From Bifidobacterium criceti (lineage in GTDB: Bacteria > Actinomycetota > Actinomycetes > Actinomycetales > Bifidobacteriaceae): a stretch of DNA of 64,000 nucleotides. The stretch lies in assembly GCF_002286935.1 (NCBI RefSeq), contig NZ_MVOH01000008.1, forward strand, positions 62,001 to 126,000. The letters are read 5' to 3'. The notes beneath the pieces are model-generated. The model saw only the letters and a list, made by a program, of their open reading frames with translations, was not told the origin of the DNA and did not search any database. The translations under genes and the position numbers were made by a program. Positions 17,685 through 26,073 of the stretch are shown in pieces (position 1 is the first letter of the stretch; the number at the start of each line of letters is the position of its first letter).

Positions 17685-17707
17685 GATATCCGCTGATGTT
17701 CGCTAGG

Positions 17708-17733
17708 AAAACCGGCCGAGAGGCCGGTTTTTT
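17708..17733 (+). terminator. Terminator of the crcB pair
   Basis: AAACCGGCC, GAGA loop, GGCCGGTTT and further T residues. Confidence 0.92.
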
Positions 17734-17887
17734 CGATTGTGCTGACATCCTCTCGCGCGTGATACCACAATCTGTTTTCGTCATGTGAACGGCGTCCGCT
17801 CCATGGTTACCGACCGGAAACGCTCCGGTAATTTCACTGCGGCGATATGGCGGTTATGTTCATTGGCATCACGAGAGAGGGGGTGCC

Positions 17888-19312
17888 ATGGCATCCGCAT
17901 ACCACATCAATCCATCACGGCGGCGCACATGTCCGCGAACGGCCGCCCGCGTCGCGGTGTTCGCGTTCGCCGCGCTCATCCTGTGCGGCCTGTGCGCACC
18001 GGCGGCCGAGGCGGTCGAAGCCGAAGCCGTCGAAACATGCGTGCCGACGGCCGAATACGGCTGCGTCAACGGCATCCTGCAGACCGTGGGCCAGAAGCCG
18101 ATCGCCGGCGTCAACGTGACACTCGGCGGTACCGAAGCAGGTGAGACGACGACCGCGGACGACGGCACATGGGCGTTCAAAGTCGCCGATGACGGCACGT
18201 ACACCGTCACGATTCCGCAGGATGTCGCGAATCGACACGGATTCGCGACCAACAGCGCCGAAGTCGAGATCGTCAAGCAATCATTCTCGAAACAGCGTGG
18301 CGTCGTCCGCTTCGACAAAACGGCGGCATCGGACGGAACATCCAAGTCGAACAGTGCATCAACGGACGCGAAACAGTCGACGTCGGCGAATGCGGGAACC
18401 ACATCCGCCGCATCCTCGACATCGTCGGCGACATGGACACGGTTCTGCCAGCAGCTGTACTCGGGCATCATCTTCGGCCTGCTCCTCGGCCTCATGGCCG
18501 TCGGCATGAACCTCGTCTACGGCACAACCGGGCTGAGCTCGTTCTCCCACGGCGAGCAGGTGACACTCGGCGGCCTCATGGCGTATGTAGGCACACAGAT
18601 GTTGCATATGCCCGTCATTGTCTCGGCGGTGTTCGCGGTCGTCATCGGCGGCCTGACGGGCCTGTTGCAGGACCAGTTCATCTGGGGGCCGCTGCGCCGC
18701 AAACGCGTCGGCACGATGCAGCAGATGATCGTCACGATCGGCCTGTCGATGGCGCTCCAGTACCTGTACCAGTTCTTCTTCGGAGGCGACATCAAAGGCA
18801 TCGTCACATCGGTCCCTGAAGGCATCCAACTCGGACCCATCACGACGAACGCGCCCGCCCTCATATGCGCCGGCATCGCACTCGTCACAATCATCGGCGT
18901 GACCGTCTTCCTCTACTGCACACGCCTCGGCCGCGCGACGCGCGCCGTCTCCGACAACGCGGCGCTCGCGGCGGCATCCGGCATCAACGTCGACTCCGTC
19001 GTACGCATCGTCTGGACGATCTCGTGCGCGCTCGCCGCGCTCTCCGGCGTCCTGCTCGGCATCTACCTCAACGGCATCGCATGGAACACCGGCGTCACAC
19101 TCCTCATGCTCATGTTCGCAGCGGTCACCCTCGGCGGGCTCGGCACGGCGAACGGCGCGCTCGTCGGCGCGCTCGTCATCGGTATCGTCGCCGACGTGAG
19201 CACGCTCGTCATCCCGAGCGACATGCGGTATGCGAGCGCACTCGCAATCCTCATCCTCGTCCTGCTCGTGCGACCGCAGGGCATCTTCGGCAAGCGCAAT
19301 AGGATTGGGTGA
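17888..19312 (+). CDS. livH: Branched-chain amino acid ABC permease LivH with an extra secreted N-terminal domain
   Basis: 474 residues, against ~290-310 for usual LivH. Residues 1-38 look like a signal peptide or first helix (VAVFAFAALILCGLCAPAAEA). Residues ~45-145 form a beta-rich domain with the pattern of carboxypeptidase-regulatory/SpaA-like folds (PIAGVNVTLGG, TTADDGTWAFKV, DGTYTVTIP), then a Ser/Thr-rich linker to ~185. The LivH permease follows: YSGIIFGLLLGLMAVGMNLVYG, FSHGEQVTLGG, and GRATRAVSDNAALAAASGIN (the EAA-type loop). GAGGGGG precedes ATG 17888. It is the first gene of livHMGFK, 6 nt before livM. Confidence 0.9.
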   Translation: MASAYHINPSRRRTCPRTAARVAVFAFAALILCGLCAPAAEAVEAEAVETCVPTAEYGCVNGILQTVGQKPIAGVNVTLGGTEAGETTTADDGTWAFKVADDGTYTVTIPQDVANRHGFATNSAEVEIVKQSFSKQRGVVRFDKTAASDGTSKSNSASTDAKQSTSANAGTTSAASSTSSATWTRFCQQLYSGIIFGLLLGLMAVGMNLVYGTTGLSSFSHGEQVTLGGLMAYVGTQMLHMPVIVSAVFAVVIGGLTGLLQDQFIWGPLRRKRVGTMQQMIVTIGLSMALQYLYQFFFGGDIKGIVTSVPEGIQLGPITTNAPALICAGIALVTIIGVTVFLYCTRLGRATRAVSDNAALAAASGINVDSVVRIVWTISCALAALSGVLLGIYLNGIAWNTGVTLLMLMFAAVTLGGLGTANGALVGALVIGIVADVSTLVIPSDMRYASALAILILVLLVRPQGIFGKRNRIG

Positions 19313-19318
19313 TTATTC

Positions 19319-20302
19319 ATGGACACGATGACAATTATTGCGAACATCCTCGGAGAATTATTCGCTCCCACAACGGCGGCGTATGCGCTCGCGGCGATCG
19401 GACTCAACATCCATTTCGGCATGACGGGACTGATGAACATGGGCCAGGCGGGCTTCATGCTCCTCGGCGCCTACGGCTTCGCGATCACGCAGATGCATGG
19501 CGCGAACCTGTTCTCGTCGGTGCTGTTCGCGTTGCTGCTCGCGGCGGTCTACGCGCTCCTGCTCGGCATCCCGACGCTCAAGCTCGGCCCGGACTATCTT
19601 GCGATGGTTACGCTCGCGGCCGCGGAGATCGTGCGCATCGTCGGCAGGTCGACGTCGATGACGAACATCACGGGCGGTTCTGCGGGCATCGCCCCGCAGG
19701 ATTTCACGACGCAGTTCGAGGACCTCTCGCCTTTGCCGGATGGCACGTCGACGTTCCTCATCTGGACGTACAACAACAACATCGCGAATTCGTGGTGGCT
19801 GCGCATCGTCGCCTGGGCGCTTGTCGCATTGTGCGCGTTCCTGTGCTGGCGTTGGTTCCGCTCCCCGTGGGGCCGCGTGCTCAAAGGCATCCGCGAGGAC
19901 GAGAACGCGGTCCGCTCGCTTGGCAAGTCGGTCACGAGGTGCAAGATGCAGGCGCTCGTCGTCGGCGGCCTCTTCGGCGCGCTCGCCGGCATCGTCTTCG
20001 TCCTGCCGCGTTCGCTCAACCCGGATTCGCTTGGGCGCACCGTCACGTTCTACACGTGGACGATCCTGCTGCTTGGCGGCGCGGCGACGATCATGGGCCC
20101 GATCCTCGGTTCGTGTGTGCTGTGGGTGCTGCTCACGGCCGTCAAGGAGACGATGCGCGTCTCGATACCGCCGACCGTCATCTCGTCGAACCAGATCGAA
20201 GCGCTCGGCTGGATCATCGTCGGTGTCGCGCTCATGCTGCTCGTGATCTTCAGACCGCAGGGCATCCTCGGCAACAAGAAGGAGTTGGCGTTCAATGGCT
20301 GA
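19319..20302 (+). CDS. livM: Branched-chain amino acid ABC permease LivM
   Basis: 327 residues with about nine hydrophobic segments. Seen: GLNIHFGMTGLMNMGQAGFM (family signature), LLLGIPTLKLGPDYLAMVTLA, and the ATPase-contact loop SPWGRVLKGIREDENAVRSLGK. The C-terminus reads VIFRPQGILGNKKE, the standard end. It overlaps livG by 8 nt. Confidence 0.94.
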   Translation: MDTMTIIANILGELFAPTTAAYALAAIGLNIHFGMTGLMNMGQAGFMLLGAYGFAITQMHGANLFSSVLFALLLAAVYALLLGIPTLKLGPDYLAMVTLAAAEIVRIVGRSTSMTNITGGSAGIAPQDFTTQFEDLSPLPDGTSTFLIWTYNNNIANSWWLRIVAWALVALCAFLCWRWFRSPWGRVLKGIREDENAVRSLGKSVTRCKMQALVVGGLFGALAGIVFVLPRSLNPDSLGRTVTFYTWTILLLGGAATIMGPILGSCVLWVLLTAVKETMRVSIPPTVISSNQIEALGWIIVGVALMLLVIFRPQGILGNKKELAFNG

Positions 20303-21314
20303 GAACAACAAGCCGCCCGTCGAGGCGGCACAGCGGAAGGACGCGGCCGCATCCCCGGCCGCACAGGTCAAGGAACCGTTCTACGACCTTGCGAAATGGG
20401 GCACGAAGCCGCCCGAGGGCGAGGAGCTCATCTCGACCGCCTATGGCGACAAGGTCACGCGCGACCTCGCGTTCGTAGAGAACAAGCCGGGTGTGCACAA
20501 GCCCGACCCGATCCTCGTCGCGGACGACGTCGTGCGGCGCTTCGGCGGCATGACGGCCGTCGATGTCGGGCATTTCGAGATCGAACGGCATGGCATCACG
20601 GCGCTCATCGGGCCGAACGGCGCCGGCAAGACGACGTTCTTCAATCTGATGACCGGATTCGACACGCCCGACACCGGCAGCTGGCGGTTCGACGGCAGGG
20701 ACATGCAGCATGTCAACCCGGAGCATGTCGCGCGCGGCGGCATGGTGCGCACGTTCCAGCTGACGAAGGTCATGAGCCGCCTGTCCGTGCTCGACAACAT
20801 GCTCCTCGGCGCGCCGGACCAGCCGGGCGAGGGGATGTTCCGTTCGCTCTTCCCGGGCATGTGGAGGAAGAAGGAGCGGGAGAACCGCGAGAAGGCGGAG
20901 GCGCTCCTCGAACGCTTCCTGCTCATCAAGAAGAAGGACGACTTCGCCGGCTCGCTTTCCGGCGGCCAGCGCAAGCTCCTCGAGATGGCGCGTGCGCTCA
21001 TGTGCGACCCGAAGCTCGTCATGCTCGACGAACCGATGGCGGGCGTCAACCCGGCGCTCAAGCAGTCGCTGCTCGACCACATCATCAGCCTGCGCGAGGA
21101 CGGCACGACGGTGCTCTTCGTCGAACATGACATCAACATGGTGCGGCACATCGCCGACTGGGTGACCGTCATGGCGGAAGGCAGGATCGTCGCGGAAGGG
21201 CAGCCGAAGACGGTCATGGACGACCCGGCCGTCGTCGACGCCTATCTCGGCGCGCATGCGGATGTCGACCTCGGCGACGATGCGGTGCTCGAAGGATTGG
21301 AGGAACACGCATGA
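20295..21314 (+). CDS. livG: Branched-chain amino acid ABC ATPase LivG
   Basis: 339 residues. Seen: Walker A GPNGAGKTT, Q-loop in VRTFQLTKVM, signature LSGGQRKLLEMARAL, Walker B LVMLDEPMAGVNP, and H-loop LFVEHD. The first ~70 residues are a polar extension not found in usual LivG (~255 residues), as in the LivF partner. It overlaps livF by 4 nt (ATGA). Confidence 0.94.
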   Translation: MAENNKPPVEAAQRKDAAASPAAQVKEPFYDLAKWGTKPPEGEELISTAYGDKVTRDLAFVENKPGVHKPDPILVADDVVRRFGGMTAVDVGHFEIERHGITALIGPNGAGKTTFFNLMTGFDTPDTGSWRFDGRDMQHVNPEHVARGGMVRTFQLTKVMSRLSVLDNMLLGAPDQPGEGMFRSLFPGMWRKKERENREKAEALLERFLLIKKKDDFAGSLSGGQRKLLEMARALMCDPKLVMLDEPMAGVNPALKQSLLDHIISLREDGTTVLFVEHDINMVRHIADWVTVMAEGRIVAEGQPKTVMDDPAVVDAYLGAHADVDLGDDAVLEGLEEHA

Positions 21315-22216
21315 ACGCGACAACGGCAGCGACAATGCATACGGTCGGCACACGTCACCACAAGAAGAAAGTTGCACGTGAAACAGATGGTGGAACGGAC
21401 ATCTACGGCCTCGACGGCACAAAGAACGCCCCGCGCGCGATGAGCCGCGCCGAGACGCATGTCGGCGAACCGGAAGGCGAACCGCTCCTCGACGCGGACA
21501 ACCTCGTCGCAGGCTACCTTCCCGGCGTCAACATCCTCAACGGCGCGTCGCTCGCACTGCACGACGGTGAGATCGTCGGCATCATCGGACCGAACGGCGC
21601 AGGCAAATCGACGCTCCTCAAATCGCTCTTCGGCCTCGTGCGCATCCATTCGGGCGCGCTCACGTTGCGCGGACAGGACATCACGAACCTGCGCGCGGAC
21701 AAACTCGTTGCACGCGGCGTCGGCTTCGTGCCGCAGACCGAGAACGTGTTCCCGAGCCTGACGATCGCCGAGAACATGCGCATGGGCGCATATCAGGCGC
21801 CGAAGAAATTCGATGAACGGTTCGACTACGTCTGCTCGATCTTCCCGAAGCTCGGCGAGCGGCGCAACCAGCTCGCCGGGCAGCTCTCCGGCGGCGAACG
21901 GCAGATGGTCGCGATGGGCCGCGCGCTTATGATGCGGCCGTCGGTGCTGCTCCTCGACGAACCGAGCGCGGGACTGTCGCCGATGATGCAGGACGAGACG
22001 TTCATCCGTGTACGCCAGGTCAACAAGGCGGGCGTCTCCGTCGTCATCGTCGAGCAGAACGCGCGCCGCTGCCTGCAGATATGCGACCGCGGCTACGTGC
22101 TCGACCAAGGGCGCAACGCGTACTCCGGGCGCGGCCGCGACCTGATGAACGATCCGAAGGTCATCAGCCTGTATCTCGGCAACCTTGAGGAGGAGGTTGA
22201 GAAGGCAGGGCAATGA
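21311..22216 (+). CDS. livF: Branched-chain amino acid ABC ATPase LivF
   Basis: 301 residues. Seen: Walker A GPNGAGKST, Q-loop VPQTENVF, signature LSGGERQMVAMGRAL, Walker B VLLLDEPSAGLSP, and VIVEQNAR. A ~55-residue polar extension precedes the ATPase; a parS-like sequence lies inside the codons for VARETD. Last gene of the tight livHMGF block; the binding protein follows after 223 nt. Confidence 0.94.
   Translation: MNATTAATMHTVGTRHHKKKVARETDGGTDIYGLDGTKNAPRAMSRAETHVGEPEGEPLLDADNLVAGYLPGVNILNGASLALHDGEIVGIIGPNGAGKSTLLKSLFGLVRIHSGALTLRGQDITNLRADKLVARGVGFVPQTENVFPSLTIAENMRMGAYQAPKKFDERFDYVCSIFPKLGERRNQLAGQLSGGERQMVAMGRALMMRPSVLLLDEPSAGLSPMMQDETFIRVRQVNKAGVSVVIVEQNARRCLQICDRGYVLDQGRNAYSGRGRDLMNDPKVISLYLGNLEEEVEKAGQ
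21370..21385. other. parS-like site inside livF
   Basis: AGTTGCACGTGAAACA: the inner 14 bases match GTTNCACGTGAAAC, the parS core, with no mismatch. Confidence 0.5.
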
Positions 22217-22439
22217 TGTCTGTGGGCGAACGGCAATATTGTTGACCTGTTCGATCAATTCATCGATGTCGTCGTGAAATATTTCCGTAACACCATCGTC
22301 TTCGAATACTAATAATTATTTATAATATAAAATAAGAATAATTGAATAATCGATTTTCATCAAACATGAGCCAACATCAACCATGAACGGCGGCGGCCTT
22401 GCACATCGTGACGGTCGACCGAACCAATGAGGAAGTGAA
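22217..22439 (+). promoter_or_regulatory. AT-rich gap before livK, probable separate livK promoter
   Basis: About 40 nt (22307-22348) are almost entirely A and T (TAATAATTATTTATAATATA and onward), in strong contrast with the GC-rich surroundings. Several TATAAT-like hexamers occur in it. The livK start GTG 22440 has GAGGAAG upstream. This suggests livK is also transcribed alone and strongly, as is common for binding proteins. Confidence 0.5.
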
Positions 22440-23714
22440 GTGATTCATATGCGACTGCACACGATGCGTACCAAGGCCACAGCAATGACGGCGTTCGTCG
22501 CGGCGGCGACGCTCGCCCTATCCGGATGCGGCGGCTCGGGAGGGGCGGCCGACGCGAGCGCACAAGCGGACGACAGCGCGATGGTCGTCGGCGCGCTGCT
22601 GCCCCTCACCGGAACACTCGCGTACCTCGCGCCACCGGAGGTGGCCGCGATCAAGCTCGCCGTGAACGACATCAACGCGGCGGGCGGCGTCCTCGGCAAG
22701 GACGTGACCGAAGTCGAAGCGGACACATCCGACGGCGAACATGCGGATCAGAACACATCGGCCGCGCAATCGGTCCTCTCGAAACACCCGTCGGTCGTCA
22801 TCGGACCGGCCGCGTCGGGCGTCGTCAAGAACGTGTACAAGAGCATCGTCGCCGAAAAGATCCCGGTCATCTCGATGGCGTCGACATCAATGACGCTTTC
22901 TGGCATGGACCCGTACTTCTTCCGCACCGTCGCGCCGGACGCCGTGCAGGGCGCCGTCATGGGCGACCTCATCGCGGGCGACGGCGTCAAAAAACTCGCG
23001 ATCGCATGCTTCAACGACGAATACGGCACCGGCATGCGCGACATCATCCTCGAAAAACTGCAAAGCGCGGGTGTCGACGTCGTCTACGGCGAAAAGGACG
23101 CGTTCGATCCGGCGGAGACGAACTACGCGTCGATCGCGTCGGCGATCAAGGAATCCGGCGCGGACGCGACACTCATCATCTCGTACGACCAAGCGACGCC
23201 ACTCATCAAATCACTCGCGTCGGCAGGAGTCGACACGCACAAGCTCTACCTCGTCGACGGCAACACCGTCGACTATTCGAAGACCTACGACGCGGGACTG
23301 CTCAAAGGGTCGAAGGGCACGATCCCAGGCGCGCACGTCGATGACGCGTTCCTCGAAGCACTCAAAGGCACCGGCACCGACGTCTCCGACACGACGTACG
23401 CGGCCGAAACCTACGACGCCGTGATCCTCGCCGCGCTCGCGGCGGAACAGGGCGGCAGCGCAAGCGGTGAGACGATCCAGAAGAACCTCGCGTCGGTCTC
23501 CGGCGCGGACGGCGGCGAGCAGTGCGACAGCTTCAAGGCGTGCAAGGCGCTCATCGACGACAAGAAGAAGATCCAATACTCAGGGAAGACCGGCATCGGC
23601 GCGTTCAACAAGAACAACGACCCGAGCTCCGCGAACATCGGCATCTACGCATACGACGACAAGAACGTCAACGTGTTCCAGGCGATGCAGAGCGGCGAAG
23701 TGCCAAGCGAGTGA
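22440..23714 (+). CDS. livK: Branched-chain amino acid ABC substrate-binding lipoprotein LivK
   Basis: 424 residues. Lipoprotein signal: basic start, hydrophobic AFVAAATLALSG and lipobox LSGC (C30). The mature part is a periplasmic-binding type I fold: VVGALLPLTGTLAYLAPPEV, AVNDINAAGGVLGKDV, GPAASGVVKNVYKSI, and CFNDEYGTGMRDI. GTG 22440 is preferred to ATG 22449 because GAGGAAGTGAA lies at correct spacing. The gene is last in the cluster, not first as in many liv operons. Two GC-rich hairpins follow. Confidence 0.94.
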   Translation: MIHMRLHTMRTKATAMTAFVAAATLALSGCGGSGGAADASAQADDSAMVVGALLPLTGTLAYLAPPEVAAIKLAVNDINAAGGVLGKDVTEVEADTSDGEHADQNTSAAQSVLSKHPSVVIGPAASGVVKNVYKSIVAEKIPVISMASTSMTLSGMDPYFFRTVAPDAVQGAVMGDLIAGDGVKKLAIACFNDEYGTGMRDIILEKLQSAGVDVVYGEKDAFDPAETNYASIASAIKESGADATLIISYDQATPLIKSLASAGVDTHKLYLVDGNTVDYSKTYDAGLLKGSKGTIPGAHVDDAFLEALKGTGTDVSDTTYAAETYDAVILAALAAEQGGSASGETIQKNLASVSGADGGEQCDSFKACKALIDDKKKIQYSGKTGIGAFNKNNDPSSANIGIYAYDDKNVNVFQAMQSGEVPSE

Positions 23715-23770
23715 CGGTGCCGGCACAGTGCTGACGGCGCTGGCATCGTGCTGACGGCACTGGAATAGAC

Positions 23771-23851
23771 GTGGCCCCGGCGCGGGACGGGGCCACCGCC
23801 CACGTGGGCGACTCTCGGAGGTGGGCCATCCTCAGCGGTGGCCCACCTCCG
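23771..23851 (+). terminator. Two tandem hairpins ending livK
   Basis: GTGGCCCCG/CGGGGCCAC (23771-23796) and CGGAGGTGGGCCA/TGGCCCACCTCCG (23816-23851, 13 bp). Neither has a strong T run. The rest of the 346-nt gap to 24060 holds palindromic repeats but no gene I can support. Confidence 0.6.
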
Positions 23852-23955
23852 TATATATGTGGGGATGCGGGGGACGCGGTGTGCGGTGCGTAGGTTGTGC
23901 GGTGCGTGGGGGGTGATGTATTTGGCGCGTGTGTTGCACGACAGGCGTCGCGCGA

Positions 23956-24036
23956 CGGTACGCTGACGAGTGGGTAAACGTACCGTGCTGCGGCGTGTGC
24001 CGCACGGTGGTACGCTGGCGCGAGTGTGGGCGTACC
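23956..24036. repeat. Palindromic repeat, family A copies 2 and 3
   Basis: CGGTACGCTGACG...CGTACCGTGCTGCGG at 23956-23993 and GGTACGCTGGCG...GCGTACCGTGCTGCGG at 24009-24044, in tandem between the convergent livK and scrR. Confidence 0.7.
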
Positions 24037-24060
24037 GTGCTGCGGACATGGGGGCGTGCG

Positions 24061-25161
24061 CTACCGCGTCGTCGAACATTCCTCAAGGGTGACGGGGATG
24101 ATCGTCGCGCGCGGCGACGGCGCATCCCCGTGTGCGGGGTGCGTTTCGTTCGCGGCGGACGCGTTCGTCGAGGAAACATGGTGCGATGGCGCGCCGCCGT
24201 GCGCACCGCCATCGGCGAACCAATCGATCTCCTGTCCGACGTTGTCCGCGATCGCGCGCGCGATCGCATCGAAATCCTGACGTACCGCGGTCAGCGGAAG
24301 CCCCGCGCAATCGGCGACGACGGTGCCATCATATGCGACGACCTGCAGACGTCCGGGCACCGCGATGCCGCGCAGCGCCGCCTCCTGCACCGCGAACGCG
24401 GCGGCGAGGTCGGCGCCGACGAACGCGTCGATGTCCGGATGCGCGTCGAATGCGTCGTGCACGGCGCGGCGTATGCCATCGAGGTCGAACACTTCGCCCG
24501 ATTCGATGTACGCATGCGCGATGCCGGCCGCGTCGAGACGCTCCTCGAGCGTCTGTACATAGCGCACCGTCGGGAACGTCGTGTGCGCGTCGTCAAGATC
24601 GGTGAATTGCGCGCGCGGACCGCCGATGATGACGACGTCGCGCGCGCCCGTACGCGTGAGCACGTCGGCGACGAGCGCGCCGCCGCGCGCGTGGTCGGAG
24701 CTCACTTGCGCGATGTGCGCGCCGAGATTGCGGTCGAACGCGACGACCGGACGCTCGATCGACGTCCAATAGTCGACGTCGTGCGTCGTGTGCGCGGCGA
24801 CGACGAGCGCGTCGAGGCTGCGTTGGCGCAGCATATCGACGTATTGCGCTTCGCCGCTCGCGGAATCGACGGTCGAACACAGCATCGTGCGCAGTGAGCG
24901 GGCGGCGAACTCGCGCTGCAGATGCGCGGTGAGCGTCGCGAAGAACGGATGTCGGATCGTCGGTACGATGACGCCGACGATGCCGGTTTTGCCGTGGTAG
25001 AAATGGCGCGCGAGCTCGTTCGGGACGTAGTCGAGCTCGCGCATCGCCTGTTCGACCTTCTCGCGCATATCGCGCGAGACGTAGCCGGTGCCGTTGATGA
25101 CGAGCGAGACGCTGCTCACCGAGACGCCCGCCTTCTTCGCAACGTCGCGCATGCCTACCAT
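24061..25161 (-). CDS. scrR: LacI-family regulator of the sucrose locus
   Basis: 366 residues. Helix-turn-helix MRDVAKKAGVSVSSVSLVING followed by hinge helix VPNELARHFYHGKTG; the C-terminal domain is a periplasmic-binding sensor fold (VGVIVPTIRHPFFATL). GAGGAGG precedes ATG 25161. Located divergently from scrP, with palindromes CGAACCGGTTCG in the shared region and a related one at its own promoter, it most likely represses scrP and itself and is released by a sugar. The last ~40 residues (after FADGGAHGGAPSHH) are poorly conserved-looking. The sugar specificity is inferred from scrP. Confidence 0.85.
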   Translation of the reverse strand: MVGMRDVAKKAGVSVSSVSLVINGTGYVSRDMREKVEQAMRELDYVPNELARHFYHGKTGIVGVIVPTIRHPFFATLTAHLQREFAARSLRTMLCSTVDSASGEAQYVDMLRQRSLDALVVAAHTTHDVDYWTSIERPVVAFDRNLGAHIAQVSSDHARGGALVADVLTRTGARDVVIIGGPRAQFTDLDDAHTTFPTVRYVQTLEERLDAAGIAHAYIESGEVFDLDGIRRAVHDAFDAHPDIDAFVGADLAAAFAVQEAALRGIAVPGRLQVVAYDGTVVADCAGLPLTAVRQDFDAIARAIADNVGQEIDWFADGGAHGGAPSHHVSSTNASAANETHPAHGDAPSPRATIIPVTLEECSTTR

Positions 25162-25220
25162 CTGTACCTCCTCGCTGCCATTGACGCGTCGCGTTGTGTG
25201 GTGCGGTGCGGTTGTTATCT

Positions 25221-25270
25221 GTTGTTGGGTGCCGCGTACTTGGGGTGCGCGGTTGTTGGGTGCCGCGTAC
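25221..25270 (+). repeat. 19-nt direct repeat upstream of scrR
   Basis: GTTGTTGGGTGCCGCGTAC at 25221-25239 and 25252-25270, exact, in the scrR leader. Confidence 0.75.
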
Positions 25271-25275
25271 CCATG

Positions 25276-25302
25276 TCGAGCCGGTTGGATGGCAACATTG
25301 TA
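25276..25302 (-). promoter_or_regulatory. scrR promoter with ScrR-like operator (autoregulation)
   Basis: On the minus strand TACAAT (25302-25297) is a good -10. The palindrome TCGAGCCGGTTGGA at 25276-25289 differs at two bases from the operator TCGAACCGGTTCGA seen before scrP and would cover the transcription start. Confidence 0.5.
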
Positions 25303-25366
25303 GACGCGGTGTCTGCATATGTCGATTATGCGGTGGTGTGTACGTGGCGACCGCGGCGCGCCGAAG

Positions 25367-25700
25367 GCTGCCGTGTGCGGCGCTGCCGCCTGGGACGTCC
25401 GCTTGTGCCACAGTGGCAGCTGCTTGCTGCGGTGGTGCCGCCGTGTGCGTCCGTGTGGGATGCAGATACGGCAGTGGTTGGCGGCGCTGCCGCAGTGTGA
25501 GTACGTTTATGCTGCGGTAGTGGCTGCTTGCTGCGGTGGCGCCGCGGTGGACGTCTGCTGACGGCGCGGTGGCGGTAGTAGTCGGCGGTGGTGCCGCCAA
25601 GTGCGTCCGTCTGTACGGGGATAGTGGCTGCTTTCTGCGGCGCTGCCGCGGTGTGCGTCCGTTTTGCTGCCAGTGCCAGTGGTGGCCGCCGCCCGTCGCG
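25367..25700 (+). repeat. Array of degenerate GC-rich repeats, family B
   Basis: About five units of 45-60 nt built from GGCTGCTTGCTGCGGTGG, GCCGCNGTGTGCGTCCGT and a spacer ending in AGTGG. Each contains a small palindrome of the type GCGGCNNTGCCGC. Related units lie at 42448-42542 and 46120-46320. No coding potential is evident. Confidence 0.65.
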
Positions 25701-25824
25701 CACACCGCCCGCCGTCCGCTGCACTCCGTACCTCTACCGCCGCCCTCCGCATACCATCCGCAGCGCACCCCGCGCACGGCACCACACACCGCATCCCCAC
25801 TATCACGCGCACTGTCGTCTCATA

Positions 25825-25838
25825 TCGAACCGGTTCGA
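25825..25838. promoter_or_regulatory. ScrR operator, upstream site
   Basis: TCGAACCGGTTCGA, a perfect 14-bp palindrome 35 nt upstream of the scrP -35. A weaker form, CCGAACCAGTTCCCGG, is at 25991. Confidence 0.7.
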
Positions 25839-25859
25839 CACGCCGAGTGCAAACGCGCG

Positions 25860-25910
25860 TTGCATATTCGCGGGTGTGGTGCGATAATCACTATCGAACC
25901 GGTTCGATAG
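25860..25910 (+). promoter_or_regulatory. scrP promoter with overlapping ScrR operator
   Basis: TTGCAT (25860-25865), 17-nt spacer, GATAAT (25883-25888), then the perfect 20-bp palindrome CTATCGAACCGGTTCGATAG (25891-25910) covering the transcription start. This is the standard layout for LacI-type repression; with the 25825 site it could support looping. Confidence 0.8.
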
Positions 25911-26073
25911 TGTGTTCGATACGACGTCCGACGCCATGTTCGGCATCGCCATCACGCACGTCGCCGCAACGCGGATCGTGCACATGTTTGCCGAACCAGT
26001 TCCCGGACAACCGGACCGTTTGATCCCAACGGCGTGATTGATCGACCGTACCTGACTCGACGAGGAGGAACCT

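Noticed and set aside
25162..25700. Possible CRISPR array in the scrR-scrP gap
   Set aside because: Units are degenerate, vary in length and have no constant repeat with unique spacers; no cas genes in the window.
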